Assembly: GCF_001011035.1 (NCBI RefSeq)
Contig: NZ_CP011492.1
Location: 3,357,501 to 3,421,500, forward strand
Reading direction: 5' to 3'
From: Streptomyces sp. CNQ-509
GTDB lineage: Bacteria > Actinomycetota > Actinomycetes > Streptomycetales > Streptomycetaceae
Length of the DNA stretch: 64,000 bases
Part shown: piece by piece, positions 25,824 through 33,383 of the stretch
How positions within the stretch are numbered: the stretch's first letter is position 1
How the letters are laid out: each line of letters starts with the position of its first letter
Program-made: the position numbers and the translations under genes
The notes under the pieces: generated by a model
Databases searched by the model: none
What the model was told of the DNA's origin: nothing
What the model saw: only the letters and a program-made list of their open reading frames with translations

Positions 25824-26014
25824 CGCCAGCGGTGCACGGGGTCGCCACGCTCCTGGCCGACGGCCTCATGACGCTTGCCACCGCCGGGGAAACGGACCGG
25901 CAGACGGAGCGGGTGGTCGAAGCCCTGCTCACGGGCCTGGCACAGGAGCCGGGCGGCACCTGGCCGGCCCCGCGCTCGACGCACACCGAACGCCGCGCCC
26001 GGGGCCGCGCGTGA
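25824..26014 (+). pseudogene. C-terminal remnant of a TetR family regulator
   Basis: The plus frame reads AVHGVATLLADGLMTLATAG and then TERVVEALLTGLAQEP, which is the end of the TetR C-terminal WHG domain (usual pattern WxxxHGxxxLxxDG, then a helix ending LLxGL). There is no DNA-binding half and the frame upstream is not protein-like. This is the tail of a deleted regulator. Confidence 0.5.
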
Positions 26015-26020
26015 CGGTGC

Positions 26021-26368
26021 TCAGGCGCGGCGCTCCGCGGCGGCCTCGACGATCTCGTCCAGGCGGGCGAGGGCGGCGGTGTACTCGTCTATCTGCTGCC
26101 TGATCCGGGCCCGTTCGGCGTCGAGCATGGCACGCTGCTCGCCGGTCGTGGTGCCGGTGTCGATGCAGGGAAGCAGCTCGGCGATGCGGCGGCTGGGCAG
26201 CCCGGCCGCGTAGAGCTGCTGGAAGAAGCGGACCCGGTCGACGGCGTCGTCGGCGTACTCGCGCTGCCCGCCGGGGCTGCGGGCGGGCGTGAGCAGCCCC
26301 TGCTCCTCGTAGTAGCGCAGCGCCCGGACGCTCACTCCGGAGCGCCTGGCGACCTCTCCGATACGCAC
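26021..26368 (-). CDS. MerR family transcriptional regulator
   Basis: A 115-residue regulator with the canonical N-terminal winged helix (RIGEVARRSGVSVRALRYYEEQGLL) and a coiled-coil dimerisation helix (ERARIRQQIDEYTAALARLDEIVEAA). It lacks a large effector domain, so it belongs to the small MerR group controlling a neighbouring gene. GTG 26368 fits the usual family start, with GGAGAG eight bases upstream; GTG 26374 is possible. It diverges from the SDR gene, and the shared 62-base gap contains a stretched promoter-like element. Confidence 0.88.
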   Translation of the reverse strand: MRIGEVARRSGVSVRALRYYEEQGLLTPARSPGGQREYADDAVDRVRFFQQLYAAGLPSRRIAELLPCIDTGTTTGEQRAMLDAERARIRQQIDEYTAALARLDEIVEAAAERRA

Positions 26369-26392
26369 GGGCACCTCTCTCCGGCACAGGAC

Positions 26393-26423
26393 TTGCACCT
26401 GACGTCAACGGTAGGTCTTAGCG
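26393..26423 (+). promoter_or_regulatory. Possible MerR-type promoter of the SDR gene
   Basis: TTGCAC (-35, 26393-26398) and TTAGCG (poor -10, 26418-26423) are separated by 19 bases, the long spacing that MerR proteins correct by twisting DNA. The spacer includes the palindrome TGACGTCA. The -10 match is weak, so this is tentative; position between MerR and its divergent target is the main support. Confidence 0.35.
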
Positions 26424-26430
26424 TACCGGC

Positions 26431-27177
26431 ATGACCACACCACACACCCGCCCCTCCCCCGGCCTCCGCCTCGACGGCTCGGTCCCCCTGGTGACCGGCG
26501 CCAACCGCGGCCTGGGCCGCCTCTTCGCCCAGCAGCTCATGGAGCGCGGCGCCACCCGCGTCTACGCGGCAGCCAGGCGCCCGGAGTCGGTCGACCTCCC
26601 CGGCGTCGTACCGCTGCGGCTGGATGTCACCGACCCCGCCCAGGCGGCGGCAGCCGCCGACGCGGCGGGCGACGTGACGCTCGTCGTGAACAACGCGGGA
26701 GTCAGCCACTGGACCGATCTCGTCACCGGCGACCTCGCCGCCGTACGCGCGGAGATGGAGACGAACTTCTGGGGCACCCTCAACGTCGTACGCGCCTTCG
26801 CCCCGGCCCTGGCGGCCAACGGCGGCGGCGCGATCCTCAACGTCCTGTCCGCACAGTCCTGGTTCGCCTACCCGGGCACCAACGGCTACCACGCCTCCAA
26901 GGCCGCCCAGTGGGCCCTGACGAACGCCGTCCGCATGGAGTTGGCGGCACAGAACACCCTGGTCACCGCCCTCCATCTGGGCGCGGTGGCCACCGACTTC
27001 AGCGCCGCCTACACCGGCCCGAAGGGCGACCCCGCCCCGGTCGCCCGCGCCGGCCTGGACGGCATCGAGGCAGGCGCAGCGGAAGTCCTGGCCGACGCCT
27101 GGAGCACCCACGTCAAAAAATCCCTGGCCGAGGACCCCACCCGCCTCTACGACGAGATCCGCGCCGGCGTCGTCTGA
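26431..27177 (+). CDS. SDR family oxidoreductase
   Basis: A 248-residue NAD(P)-dependent short-chain dehydrogenase/reductase. The cofactor motif TGANRGLGR, the NNAG motif (VVNNAGVSHW), the catalytic Ser in LSAQSWFAY and the YHASK active site (NGYHASKAAQW) are all present, so it should be active. It is divergent from the MerR gene and is its probable target. SDRs of this type controlled by small MerR regulators are common in Streptomyces; the substrate is not predictable. Confidence 0.88.
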   Translation: MTTPHTRPSPGLRLDGSVPLVTGANRGLGRLFAQQLMERGATRVYAAARRPESVDLPGVVPLRLDVTDPAQAAAAADAAGDVTLVVNNAGVSHWTDLVTGDLAAVRAEMETNFWGTLNVVRAFAPALAANGGGAILNVLSAQSWFAYPGTNGYHASKAAQWALTNAVRMELAAQNTLVTALHLGAVATDFSAAYTGPKGDPAPVARAGLDGIEAGAAEVLADAWSTHVKKSLAEDPTRLYDEIRAGVV

Positions 27178-27244
27178 CCGGCCCGCGGGTAGGAACCGTC
27201 CGGTCGGATCCCCGTGTCCTGGAGGCCGGACGCGTGCAGGAGTC

Positions 27245-28261
27245 GTGGTCGCCGCGCACCCCGGGGTGGAGCATCTCGCCGTACGGGCGGAGGAGCTGGG
27301 CCTGGACAGCTTCTGGGTCTACGACACCCCGATGGTCCACGGGGACCCCTTCGTCGCCCTGAGCCTCTGCGCGCGGGCCACCCGCCGCATCAGGCCCGGT
27401 ATCGGCGTCGCCGGCGCTGCGTTCGGCTCCGGCGGCGGCGAGCGCGTTCGCCAGCCTCAACGCCCTGGCCCCGGGCCGGATCATCTGCGGGGTCGGCACC
27501 GGCAACACGGCCAGGCGCACCCTGGGCATGCAGCCCACCAAAGCGGCGGAGCTGGAGGACTTCGTCGCCGCGCTGCAGGACCTGTGCGCCGGACGCCCGG
27601 CCGCGTACCGCGAAGGAGACCGGGCCGGCGACATCCGGTTCCTGCACACCGGGGCGCACGTGAACACCACCGACCCGATCGAGTTCGTCGTGGCCGCGTG
27701 ACGCGGCCCCAGGGCGGCCGCCGTCGCGGCACCGGCCTCATCTCCTTCGGCCTGCTCGACCCCGCCGCCTGGCAGGCGCTGCACGCCGCCCGCCGCGACG
27801 CCTCCTCCCGCGAACCGGGCCCCTCCGGGGACTCGTACCTGATCACCGCGCTCCACGTACTCGACGAGGACGAGGACTCCACCGGCCCCGCCGCCCGGGA
27901 CGCGACAGGCCACCTCGTCATGTCGCTGCTGGCCTTCGCCGCCGACACACCGGACGTCACCGGACACCTCGGCCCGGACGAACGCGAGGCGGTACGCCGC
28001 CTCCTGCACCGCCGCGGCACCACCGCCACCGCGCCGGACCGGTACACCAGGCTCTACCCCGGCTACCTCTGCCGCATCGCACCGCGGGACCGGGACCTGA
28101 TCCTGCCCTCGCTGATGCACGCCCTGGCCCTCGTCGGCACCCGCGACGACCTCCTCGCCCGCCTCACGTCCCTGGAACAGGCGGGCGTCGACGAACTCCT
28201 CATCCAGCCGGTGATCGACCCGCCCACGGAGATGGCCCGACTCGCCCAGTTCCTCGCCTGA
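27245..28261 (+). pseudogene. Frameshifted LLM (luciferase-like) flavin/F420 oxidoreductase
   Basis: Three frames are needed to read one luciferase-like monooxygenase. Bases 27245-27420 give HPGVEHLAVRAEELGLDSFW and VYDTPMVHGDPFVALSLC. From about 27425 the protein continues one frame over as LRSAPAAASAFASLNALAPG, GRIICGVGTGNTARRTLGMQ and on to a TGA at 27699. From about 27730 the first frame resumes (GTGLISFGLLDPAAWQALH) to 28261. The N-terminus also seems shortened. Two frameshifts and an internal stop make it a pseudogene, unless sequencing errors are involved. The family uses FMN or F420. Confidence 0.75.
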
Positions 28262-28336
28262 GGAGAAAAGGCCAGGTCACAGCGGCATGGCGGTGGTCCC
28301 GCGCGACAACCTTGCGTCCGCTTCGCCGATCACGCC

Positions 28337-28370
28337 AAAACCCCAGCTCAGAGAGATTCTGAGCTGGGGT
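28337..28370 (-). terminator. Intrinsic terminator of the tRNA-Thr gene
   Basis: A perfect 13-bp stem (ACCCCAGCTCAGA pairing with TCTGAGCTGGGGT) with a five-base loop, immediately downstream of the tRNA and followed on the minus strand by TTTT. A classical intrinsic terminator, starting five bases past the encoded CCA. Confidence 0.9.
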
Positions 28371-28374
28371 CCGA

Positions 28375-28451
28375 TGGAGCCGCCTAAGGGAATCGAACCC
28401 TTGACCTACGCATTACGAGTGCGTCGCTCTGGCCGACTGAGCTAAGGCGGC
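28375..28451 (-). tRNA. tRNA-Thr (anticodon CGT)
   Basis: The minus strand folds as a standard tRNA: acceptor GCCGCCT pairing with AGGCGGC, D arm TAGCTCAGTCGGC, anticodon loop CTCGTAA with anticodon CGT (reads ACG, Thr), T arm GGGTTCGATTCCC, discriminator T and an encoded CCA at 28375-28377. No integrase or duplicated 3' end was seen nearby, so it is not evidently an occupied attachment site. Confidence 0.95.
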
Positions 28452-28532
28452 AGGTTGCGGGCCGGGGCCCTGGCAACGGCGACAAGTTTACACAGTTCCC
28501 CGGGGTCCTCCGCACGCGGTTTGGGGAGTGGG

Positions 28533-30122
28533 CTACCGGCAGCGCTTGCCGTCCTGGGGCGGGGTGCCTTCCAGGAGGTAGGTGCCGACCGCGTCGTCGA
28601 TGCAGCCGTTGCCCCGGGCGTACGCCGTGTGGCCGTCGCCCTCGTACGTCAGCAGCACGCCCTCCTTGAGCTGGGCCGCCAGGCTCTCCGCCCAGACGTA
28701 CGGGGTCGCCGGGTCGCGGGTGGTGCCGACGACCAGGATCGGGTCGGTGCCCGCGGCCTCGATGCGGTTGGCTTCGCCGGTGGCGGTGACGGGCCAGTCG
28801 GCGCAGTTCAGGGCGGCCCAGGCGAAGTCGCGGCCGAAGACCGGGGAGTCCGCCTCGAAGTCCGGGACCAGCTTCTCGACGTCCGCCGGGGTCTCGAAGG
28901 GGGGCGGCTGGTCGAGGCAGTTCACGGCGGCGAAGCCGTACATCATGCTGCCGTACGAGCCGTCCGGCTCGCGTTCGAAGTACATGTCCGCCAGCGCCAG
29001 CAGCCCGCTGCCGTCCTTGCGCTCCATCGCGTCCGCCAGGGAGTCGCGGAGCTGCGGCCAGAAGTCCTCCTGGTACATCGCCATCAGCACGCCCATCGTC
29101 GCCAGCGGCTCGCCCAGCGCCCGCTGCTCGCCGGTCGGCACCGGCTTCGCGTCGAGGCGGTCCAGGAAGTCGCGGAGCTGCGTGCCCGCCTCCTCGGCGC
29201 TGCCCGTGCCCAGCGGGCAGTCGGAGCGCTGGACGCAGTCCTCGGCGAAGGAGTCGAAGGCGGTCGTGAAGCCGGCGTTCTGGTCGAGGTTCAGTTGCCG
29301 GGAGGTGAGGGACGGGTCCATCGCGCCGTCGAGGACCAGGCGGCCGGCGCGCTGCGGGAAGAGGCCCGCGTAGGTGGCGCCGAGCATCGTGCCGTACGAG
29401 GCGCCGACGTACGTCAGCTTCCTGTCGCCGAGGACGCCGCGGAACACGTCCATGTCCCGGGCCGCCTCCTCCGTCGAGACATGGCCCAGCAGGTCGCCCG
29501 CGCGCTTCGCGCAGCCCTGGGCGAAGCGGTCGAAGGACGCGGTCAGCGCCTCGACCTCGCCCTCGTCGTCGGGCGTCTGGTCGACCTGGGTGTGCGCCTC
29601 GAACTCCTTGTCCGTCAGGCACTTCACCGGCTGGCTGCTGCCCACGCCGCGCGGGTCCATCGCCACGATGTCGTACCGGGCCCGGACGTCGGCCGGATAT
29701 CCGATGCTCGCGAAGTCCTGCATGAACTCGATCGCCGAGGCGCCCGGGCCGCCCGGGTTCACGTGCAGCGAGCCCAGGCGCTCGCCGGGGTCCTCGGCCT
29801 CCTTGCGGGCCACGGCCAGCTCCAGGTCCTCGCCGCCGGGTTCCGCGTAGTCCAGCGGTACGCGCAGCGTGGCGCAGTCGAAGCCGGGGGTGGGGCACTC
29901 GGTCCAGCGGAGCTTCTGCTCGTAGTACGGCTTCAGCTCCGCGGGGGTCTGCGCCGGGAGCGGTTCGAGCACCTTGCTGACGCTGCCGGCGCGCTCGGCG
30001 TCGGCGCCGGCCGTGCCCGTCCCGCCGTCGTCGGATCCGGCGGATTCACATCCGGCGGCGGCCATCAGCACCGCCAGCGCGGTGACGGGTGCGGCCGTGC
30101 GGAACAGGCTGCGGAGGTCCAT
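28533..30122 (-). CDS. Secreted alpha/beta-hydrolase lipoprotein, tripeptidyl aminopeptidase (Tap) type
   Basis: A 529-residue exported serine hydrolase. The N-terminus is a lipoprotein signal (TALAVLMAAAGC, lipobox Cys near residue 24) followed by a Gly/Asp-rich linker. The alpha/beta-hydrolase core shows the oxyanion-region NPGGPGASA, MDPRGVGSS and the nucleophile elbow GASYGTML. The acid and His are expected in DPILVVGTTRDPATP and GDGHTAY near the C-terminus, which ends in a TAP-like domain with several Cys. Streptomyces homologues (Tap, SlpD/SlpE) remove N-terminal tripeptides outside the cell. It is monocistronic, downstream of holB. Confidence 0.9.
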   Translation of the reverse strand: MDLRSLFRTAAPVTALAVLMAAAGCESAGSDDGGTGTAGADAERAGSVSKVLEPLPAQTPAELKPYYEQKLRWTECPTPGFDCATLRVPLDYAEPGGEDLELAVARKEAEDPGERLGSLHVNPGGPGASAIEFMQDFASIGYPADVRARYDIVAMDPRGVGSSQPVKCLTDKEFEAHTQVDQTPDDEGEVEALTASFDRFAQGCAKRAGDLLGHVSTEEAARDMDVFRGVLGDRKLTYVGASYGTMLGATYAGLFPQRAGRLVLDGAMDPSLTSRQLNLDQNAGFTTAFDSFAEDCVQRSDCPLGTGSAEEAGTQLRDFLDRLDAKPVPTGEQRALGEPLATMGVLMAMYQEDFWPQLRDSLADAMERKDGSGLLALADMYFEREPDGSYGSMMYGFAAVNCLDQPPPFETPADVEKLVPDFEADSPVFGRDFAWAALNCADWPVTATGEANRIEAAGTDPILVVGTTRDPATPYVWAESLAAQLKEGVLLTYEGDGHTAYARGNGCIDDAVGTYLLEGTPPQDGKRCR

Positions 30123-30199
30123 GCACTTGAGCGTAACCGCCGGCGGCGGGGCGTCACCGGGTCACCCTGTCCCCGTACGGGTGAAGGTCCGGCGCCCCG

Positions 30200-31450
30200 C
30201 TACGGCTTGCGCAGGGTCACCGCCATCGCCTCCAGCGCCAGCAGCGGCGCCACGTTCCGCTCCAGCGCGTCCCTGCACTCCATGATCGCGTCGATCCGCC
30301 GCAGCGTCGTCTCCGCGGTGCTGCTCTCCGCGATCCGCCGCAGTCCTTCCCCCACGTCCGCGCACGGCAGCAGCGAGACGTCGGCCACCGCGCCGAGCTG
30401 CAGCGCGAGGACGTCCCGGTAGAAGCCCGCGAGATCGGTGAGGGCCAAGTCCAGGCTGTCGCGCTGGCTCCGCGTCGACCGGCGCTTCTGCCGCTCCTGC
30501 AGGTCCTTCATCACGCCCGCCGTACCGCGCGGCATCCGGCCGCCCGGCTGCGCGCCGAGCGCCGTGCGCATCTCCTCCGTCTCCTGCTCGTCCAGTTCCT
30601 GGGCCTGTTCCTTCGCCGCGTCCGCCGCGACCTCGACCAGCTCCTGCGCCGAGCGCAGGCAGCCGCCGATGTCGTCGATGCGCAGCGGTATCCGCAGCAC
30701 CGCCGACCGGCGTTCGCGGGCGCGGTCGTCGGTGGCCAGGCGGCGGGCGCGGTCGAGGTGGCCGCCGGCCGCGCGGGCCGCGGACTCGGCGACCGCCGGG
30801 GTGATGCCGTCGCGCCGGACGAGGACGGCGGCCACCGCCTCCACGGCGGGGGTACTCAGCGAGAGGTGACGGCAGCGGGAGCGGATCGTGGGCAGCACGT
30901 CCTCCACCGAGGGCGCGCACAGCAGCCACACCGTGCGCGGGGCGGGCTCCTCGATGGCCTTCAGCAGCACGTTCCCGGCGCCTTCGGTGAGGCGGTCGGC
31001 GTCCTCGACGACGATGACCTGCCAGCGACCGCCGGAGGGGGCGAGCTGGGCGCGGCGGACCAGCTCGCGGGTCTCCTTCACCCCGATGGTGAGGAGATCG
31101 GTGGCGATGACGGTGACGTCGGCGTGGGTGCCGACGAGGGCGGTGTGGCAGCCGTCGCAGAACCCGCACCCGGGGCCGGCGGCGGCTCGGTCCGGGCTGA
31201 CGCACTGGAGCGCGGCGGCGAACGCGCGGGCCGCCGTCGTCCGGCCGGCGCCCGGCGGACCGGTGAACAGCCAGGCATGCGTCATCGCGGAGGCGGAGGC
31301 CGGCTCTGCGGCGTCCGCCGGGTGGGCGCCGGGGGCCGCGGCGGCAGCGGTCCCGGCCTCCGCCGTGACCCGCGCGTCGGCGGCGCGGGCCGCGGCGGCA
31401 AGCTGCTCCGCGACCCGCTGCTGCCCGATCAGCTCGTCCCACACCGCCAT
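30200..31450 (-). CDS. holB: DNA polymerase III subunit delta'
   Basis: A 416-residue clamp-loader subunit. It opens with VWDELIGQQRVAEQL, as in the DnaX/HolB family, and has the P-loop-like GPPGAGRTTAARAFA, the zinc-binding GCGFCDGC, and VIVVEDADRLTEGAGNVLLKAIEEP with the sensor SRC motif (TIRSRCRHL). It loads the sliding clamp during chromosome replication. ATG 31450 (MAVWDEL) is chosen over an upstream in-frame start because homologues begin there. In Streptomyces this gene normally lies near tmk and topA; here about 14 kb of accessory genes separate it from tmk. Confidence 0.93.
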   Translation of the reverse strand: MAVWDELIGQQRVAEQLAAAARAADARVTAEAGTAAAAAPGAHPADAAEPASASAMTHAWLFTGPPGAGRTTAARAFAAALQCVSPDRAAAGPGCGFCDGCHTALVGTHADVTVIATDLLTIGVKETRELVRRAQLAPSGGRWQVIVVEDADRLTEGAGNVLLKAIEEPAPRTVWLLCAPSVEDVLPTIRSRCRHLSLSTPAVEAVAAVLVRRDGITPAVAESAARAAGGHLDRARRLATDDRARERRSAVLRIPLRIDDIGGCLRSAQELVEVAADAAKEQAQELDEQETEEMRTALGAQPGGRMPRGTAGVMKDLQERQKRRSTRSQRDSLDLALTDLAGFYRDVLALQLGAVADVSLLPCADVGEGLRRIAESSTAETTLRRIDAIMECRDALERNVAPLLALEAMAVTLRKP

Positions 31451-31547
31451 GGCACCGTCCTTCCGTCGTCCGCCGACCATTGTGGGGCACACCACCGACA
31501 GCACTCGCCCGCCGAAGGCCGTACGCCGAAGGCCGTCCGGCCGTCCG

Positions 31548-33383
31548 TCAGTGGTGATGTCCGTGGTGGTGGCCCTTTCCGTGGTGGTGGCCGTGCCCTC
31601 TGCGACGCCAGCTGATCGCGTCGGGATCCCGTGGCGCGCGGTTGACCACCAGGGCGCCGGCGGTCAGCATCAGGCCCGCCACGGAGGCGGCGTTCTCCAG
31701 CGCGGTACGGGGCACACGGACCGGGTCGAGGACGCCGGCCGCCGGCAGATCGCCGTACGTACCGGTGTCCGCGTTCCAGCCGTGGCCGGGTGGGAGGGCG
31801 GCCGTCTCGGCGACGACGTGGGCGCCGTCCTCGCCGGCGTTGTCGGCGAGCTGTCGCAGCGGAGCGGTGAGCGCGGCCCTTACGGCCAGGGCGCCCGCCC
31901 GCTCGCCGGGGGACAAGGTCGCCGCGGACCCGGTACGGGCCGCGTCCTCCGGCCCCGTACCACCGCCCAGCAGCTCGTCCACCGCCGCCCGCGCCCCCGC
32001 CAGCCCGGTGCCGCCGCCGGGCGTGACGCCCTCCGCCAGCGCCGCCCGTACCGCGGCGACCGCCCCGGCGACGCGCTCGCGGCGCTCGGCGCGCTCCGGG
32101 TCCGTGGCGCCGCCGACCCGCAGCACCGCCACCCCGCCCGTCAGCCGCGCCAGCCGCAGCTCCAGCACCTCCCGGTCGAAGTCGGACTCCGCTTCGGCGA
32201 GGGCGTACTCCAGGTGTGCCACCCGCCGTGCCACCTCCTCGGCGGCACCCGCCCCCCGCGCCACCGTGGTCGTACGCCTCGTGACCACCACCCGCTCCGC
32301 CCGGCCCAGCGACGACAGCTCCGTGCCGCGCAGCAGCATCCCCTTCTCCGGCAGCACCACCTCCGCCCCGGTCAGCGCCGCCAGGTCCTCCAGGTGCGCC
32401 AGCCGCCGCGCGCCCAGCGCCGGCGCCGGGACGGCCGCGCAGAGCAGGGTGCCGCGCAGCCGGTTGGCGACCAGCGCCGCGAGCGCGTCCTGCTGCACGG
32501 AGTCCGCGACGACCAGCAGCGGGCGGCCCGTGGCCGCGACCCGCTCCATGACCGGCAGCAGGTCGCCGGGCGCGGCGATGCGCCCGTGGTGCAGCAGGAC
32601 GTAGGCGTCCTCCAGCACCGCGGTGCCCTGCTCGGGGTGGGTCATCATGAGCGGGCTGAGGAAGCCGCGGTCCAGCCGCAGCCCCTCGGTGAACTCCAGC
32701 TCCACGCCCGCCACGTGCGCCTCCTCCACGGAGATCGCCGCGTTCTGCCCGGCCTTGGCGAACGCGCGGGCGACCAGCTCGCCCAGCTCCGGGTCGCGGG
32801 CCGCCGCGGCGGCGACCCGCGCGGTGTCCCGCTCGCCGGTCACGGGGCGGGCGGTGGCGGTCAGGTACGCGGCGGCCGCCGCCGCTCCGGCGTCGAGGCC
32901 GCGCCGTACGGCGACGGGGTCGGCCCCGGCGGTCACGGCGCGCAGACCGGCGGTGTACAGCGCCTGGGTGAGCACGATGGTGGTCGTCGTGCCGTCGCCG
33001 GCGGCGCGGCGGGTGCGCGTGGCGGCCTGGCGGACGAGGGAGGCGCCGAGGTTCGCGTACGGGTCGGAGAGCTGGACGGCGCCGGCGACCGTGGCTCCGT
33101 CACGGGTGGCGACGGGGCCGGAGGCACCACCGGCCCCGCCGCCGGTCGCCGTGCCCCCGGCCCCGCCGGCCCGGGAGCCGGCGCCCTCGGCACCGGCCCC
33201 GGAGCGGTCGGAGCCGGTGCCGGAGCCGGCGGGACGGGAGCCGGCCGACCCCGGTCCCGTACCGCCGCCCAGCACCACGAGCCGCCCGCGCGGCCCCAGC
33301 GTGACCCGCGCCGCGTCCGCGACCGCGGCCACGCCACGGCGCAGGGCGGCGCGCGCCGCGTCCTCGAAGAGGAGTCCGCTCAC
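31548..33383 (-). CDS. Divergent GroEL-like chaperonin with insertion and His-rich tail
   Basis: A 611-residue Cpn60 homologue (usual length about 540). The equatorial motifs TLGPRGRLVVL, TRDGATVA (Asp52 equivalent), AGDGTTTTIVL (Asp87 equivalent) and EGVTPGGG are clear. The catalytic Asp398 equivalent, in the helix before PGGG, is Gly440 (codon 32064-32066). A Gly/Ser/Ala-rich insertion of about 50 residues sits between VVLGGG and VATRDG. The C-terminus ends GHGHHHGKGHHHGHHH. Its GTG overlaps the stop of the UxuA-like gene (GTGA), so the two are coupled; no groES is adjacent. Upstream codons in this frame are shadow of that gene. It probably binds but hardly hydrolyses ATP. Confidence 0.88.
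   Translation of the reverse strand: MSGLLFEDAARAALRRGVAAVADAARVTLGPRGRLVVLGGGTGPGSAGSRPAGSGTGSDRSGAGAEGAGSRAGGAGGTATGGGAGGASGPVATRDGATVAGAVQLSDPYANLGASLVRQAATRTRRAAGDGTTTTIVLTQALYTAGLRAVTAGADPVAVRRGLDAGAAAAAAYLTATARPVTGERDTARVAAAAARDPELGELVARAFAKAGQNAAISVEEAHVAGVELEFTEGLRLDRGFLSPLMMTHPEQGTAVLEDAYVLLHHGRIAAPGDLLPVMERVAATGRPLLVVADSVQQDALAALVANRLRGTLLCAAVPAPALGARRLAHLEDLAALTGAEVVLPEKGMLLRGTELSSLGRAERVVVTRRTTTVARGAGAAEEVARRVAHLEYALAEAESDFDREVLELRLARLTGGVAVLRVGGATDPERAERRERVAGAVAAVRAALAEGVTPGGGTGLAGARAAVDELLGGGTGPEDAARTGSAATLSPGERAGALAVRAALTAPLRQLADNAGEDGAHVVAETAALPPGHGWNADTGTYGDLPAAGVLDPVRVPRTALENAASVAGLMLTAGALVVNRAPRDPDAISWRRRGHGHHHGKGHHHGHHH

Noticed and set aside
28375..28451. tRNA-Thr as integration site of an element
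   Set aside because: No integrase, no duplicated 3' tRNA segment and no element-like genes adjoin it.
31548..33383. Loss of both catalytic Asp residues in the GroEL-like protein
   Set aside because: The Asp52 equivalent is present in TRDGATVA; only the Asp398 position is changed.
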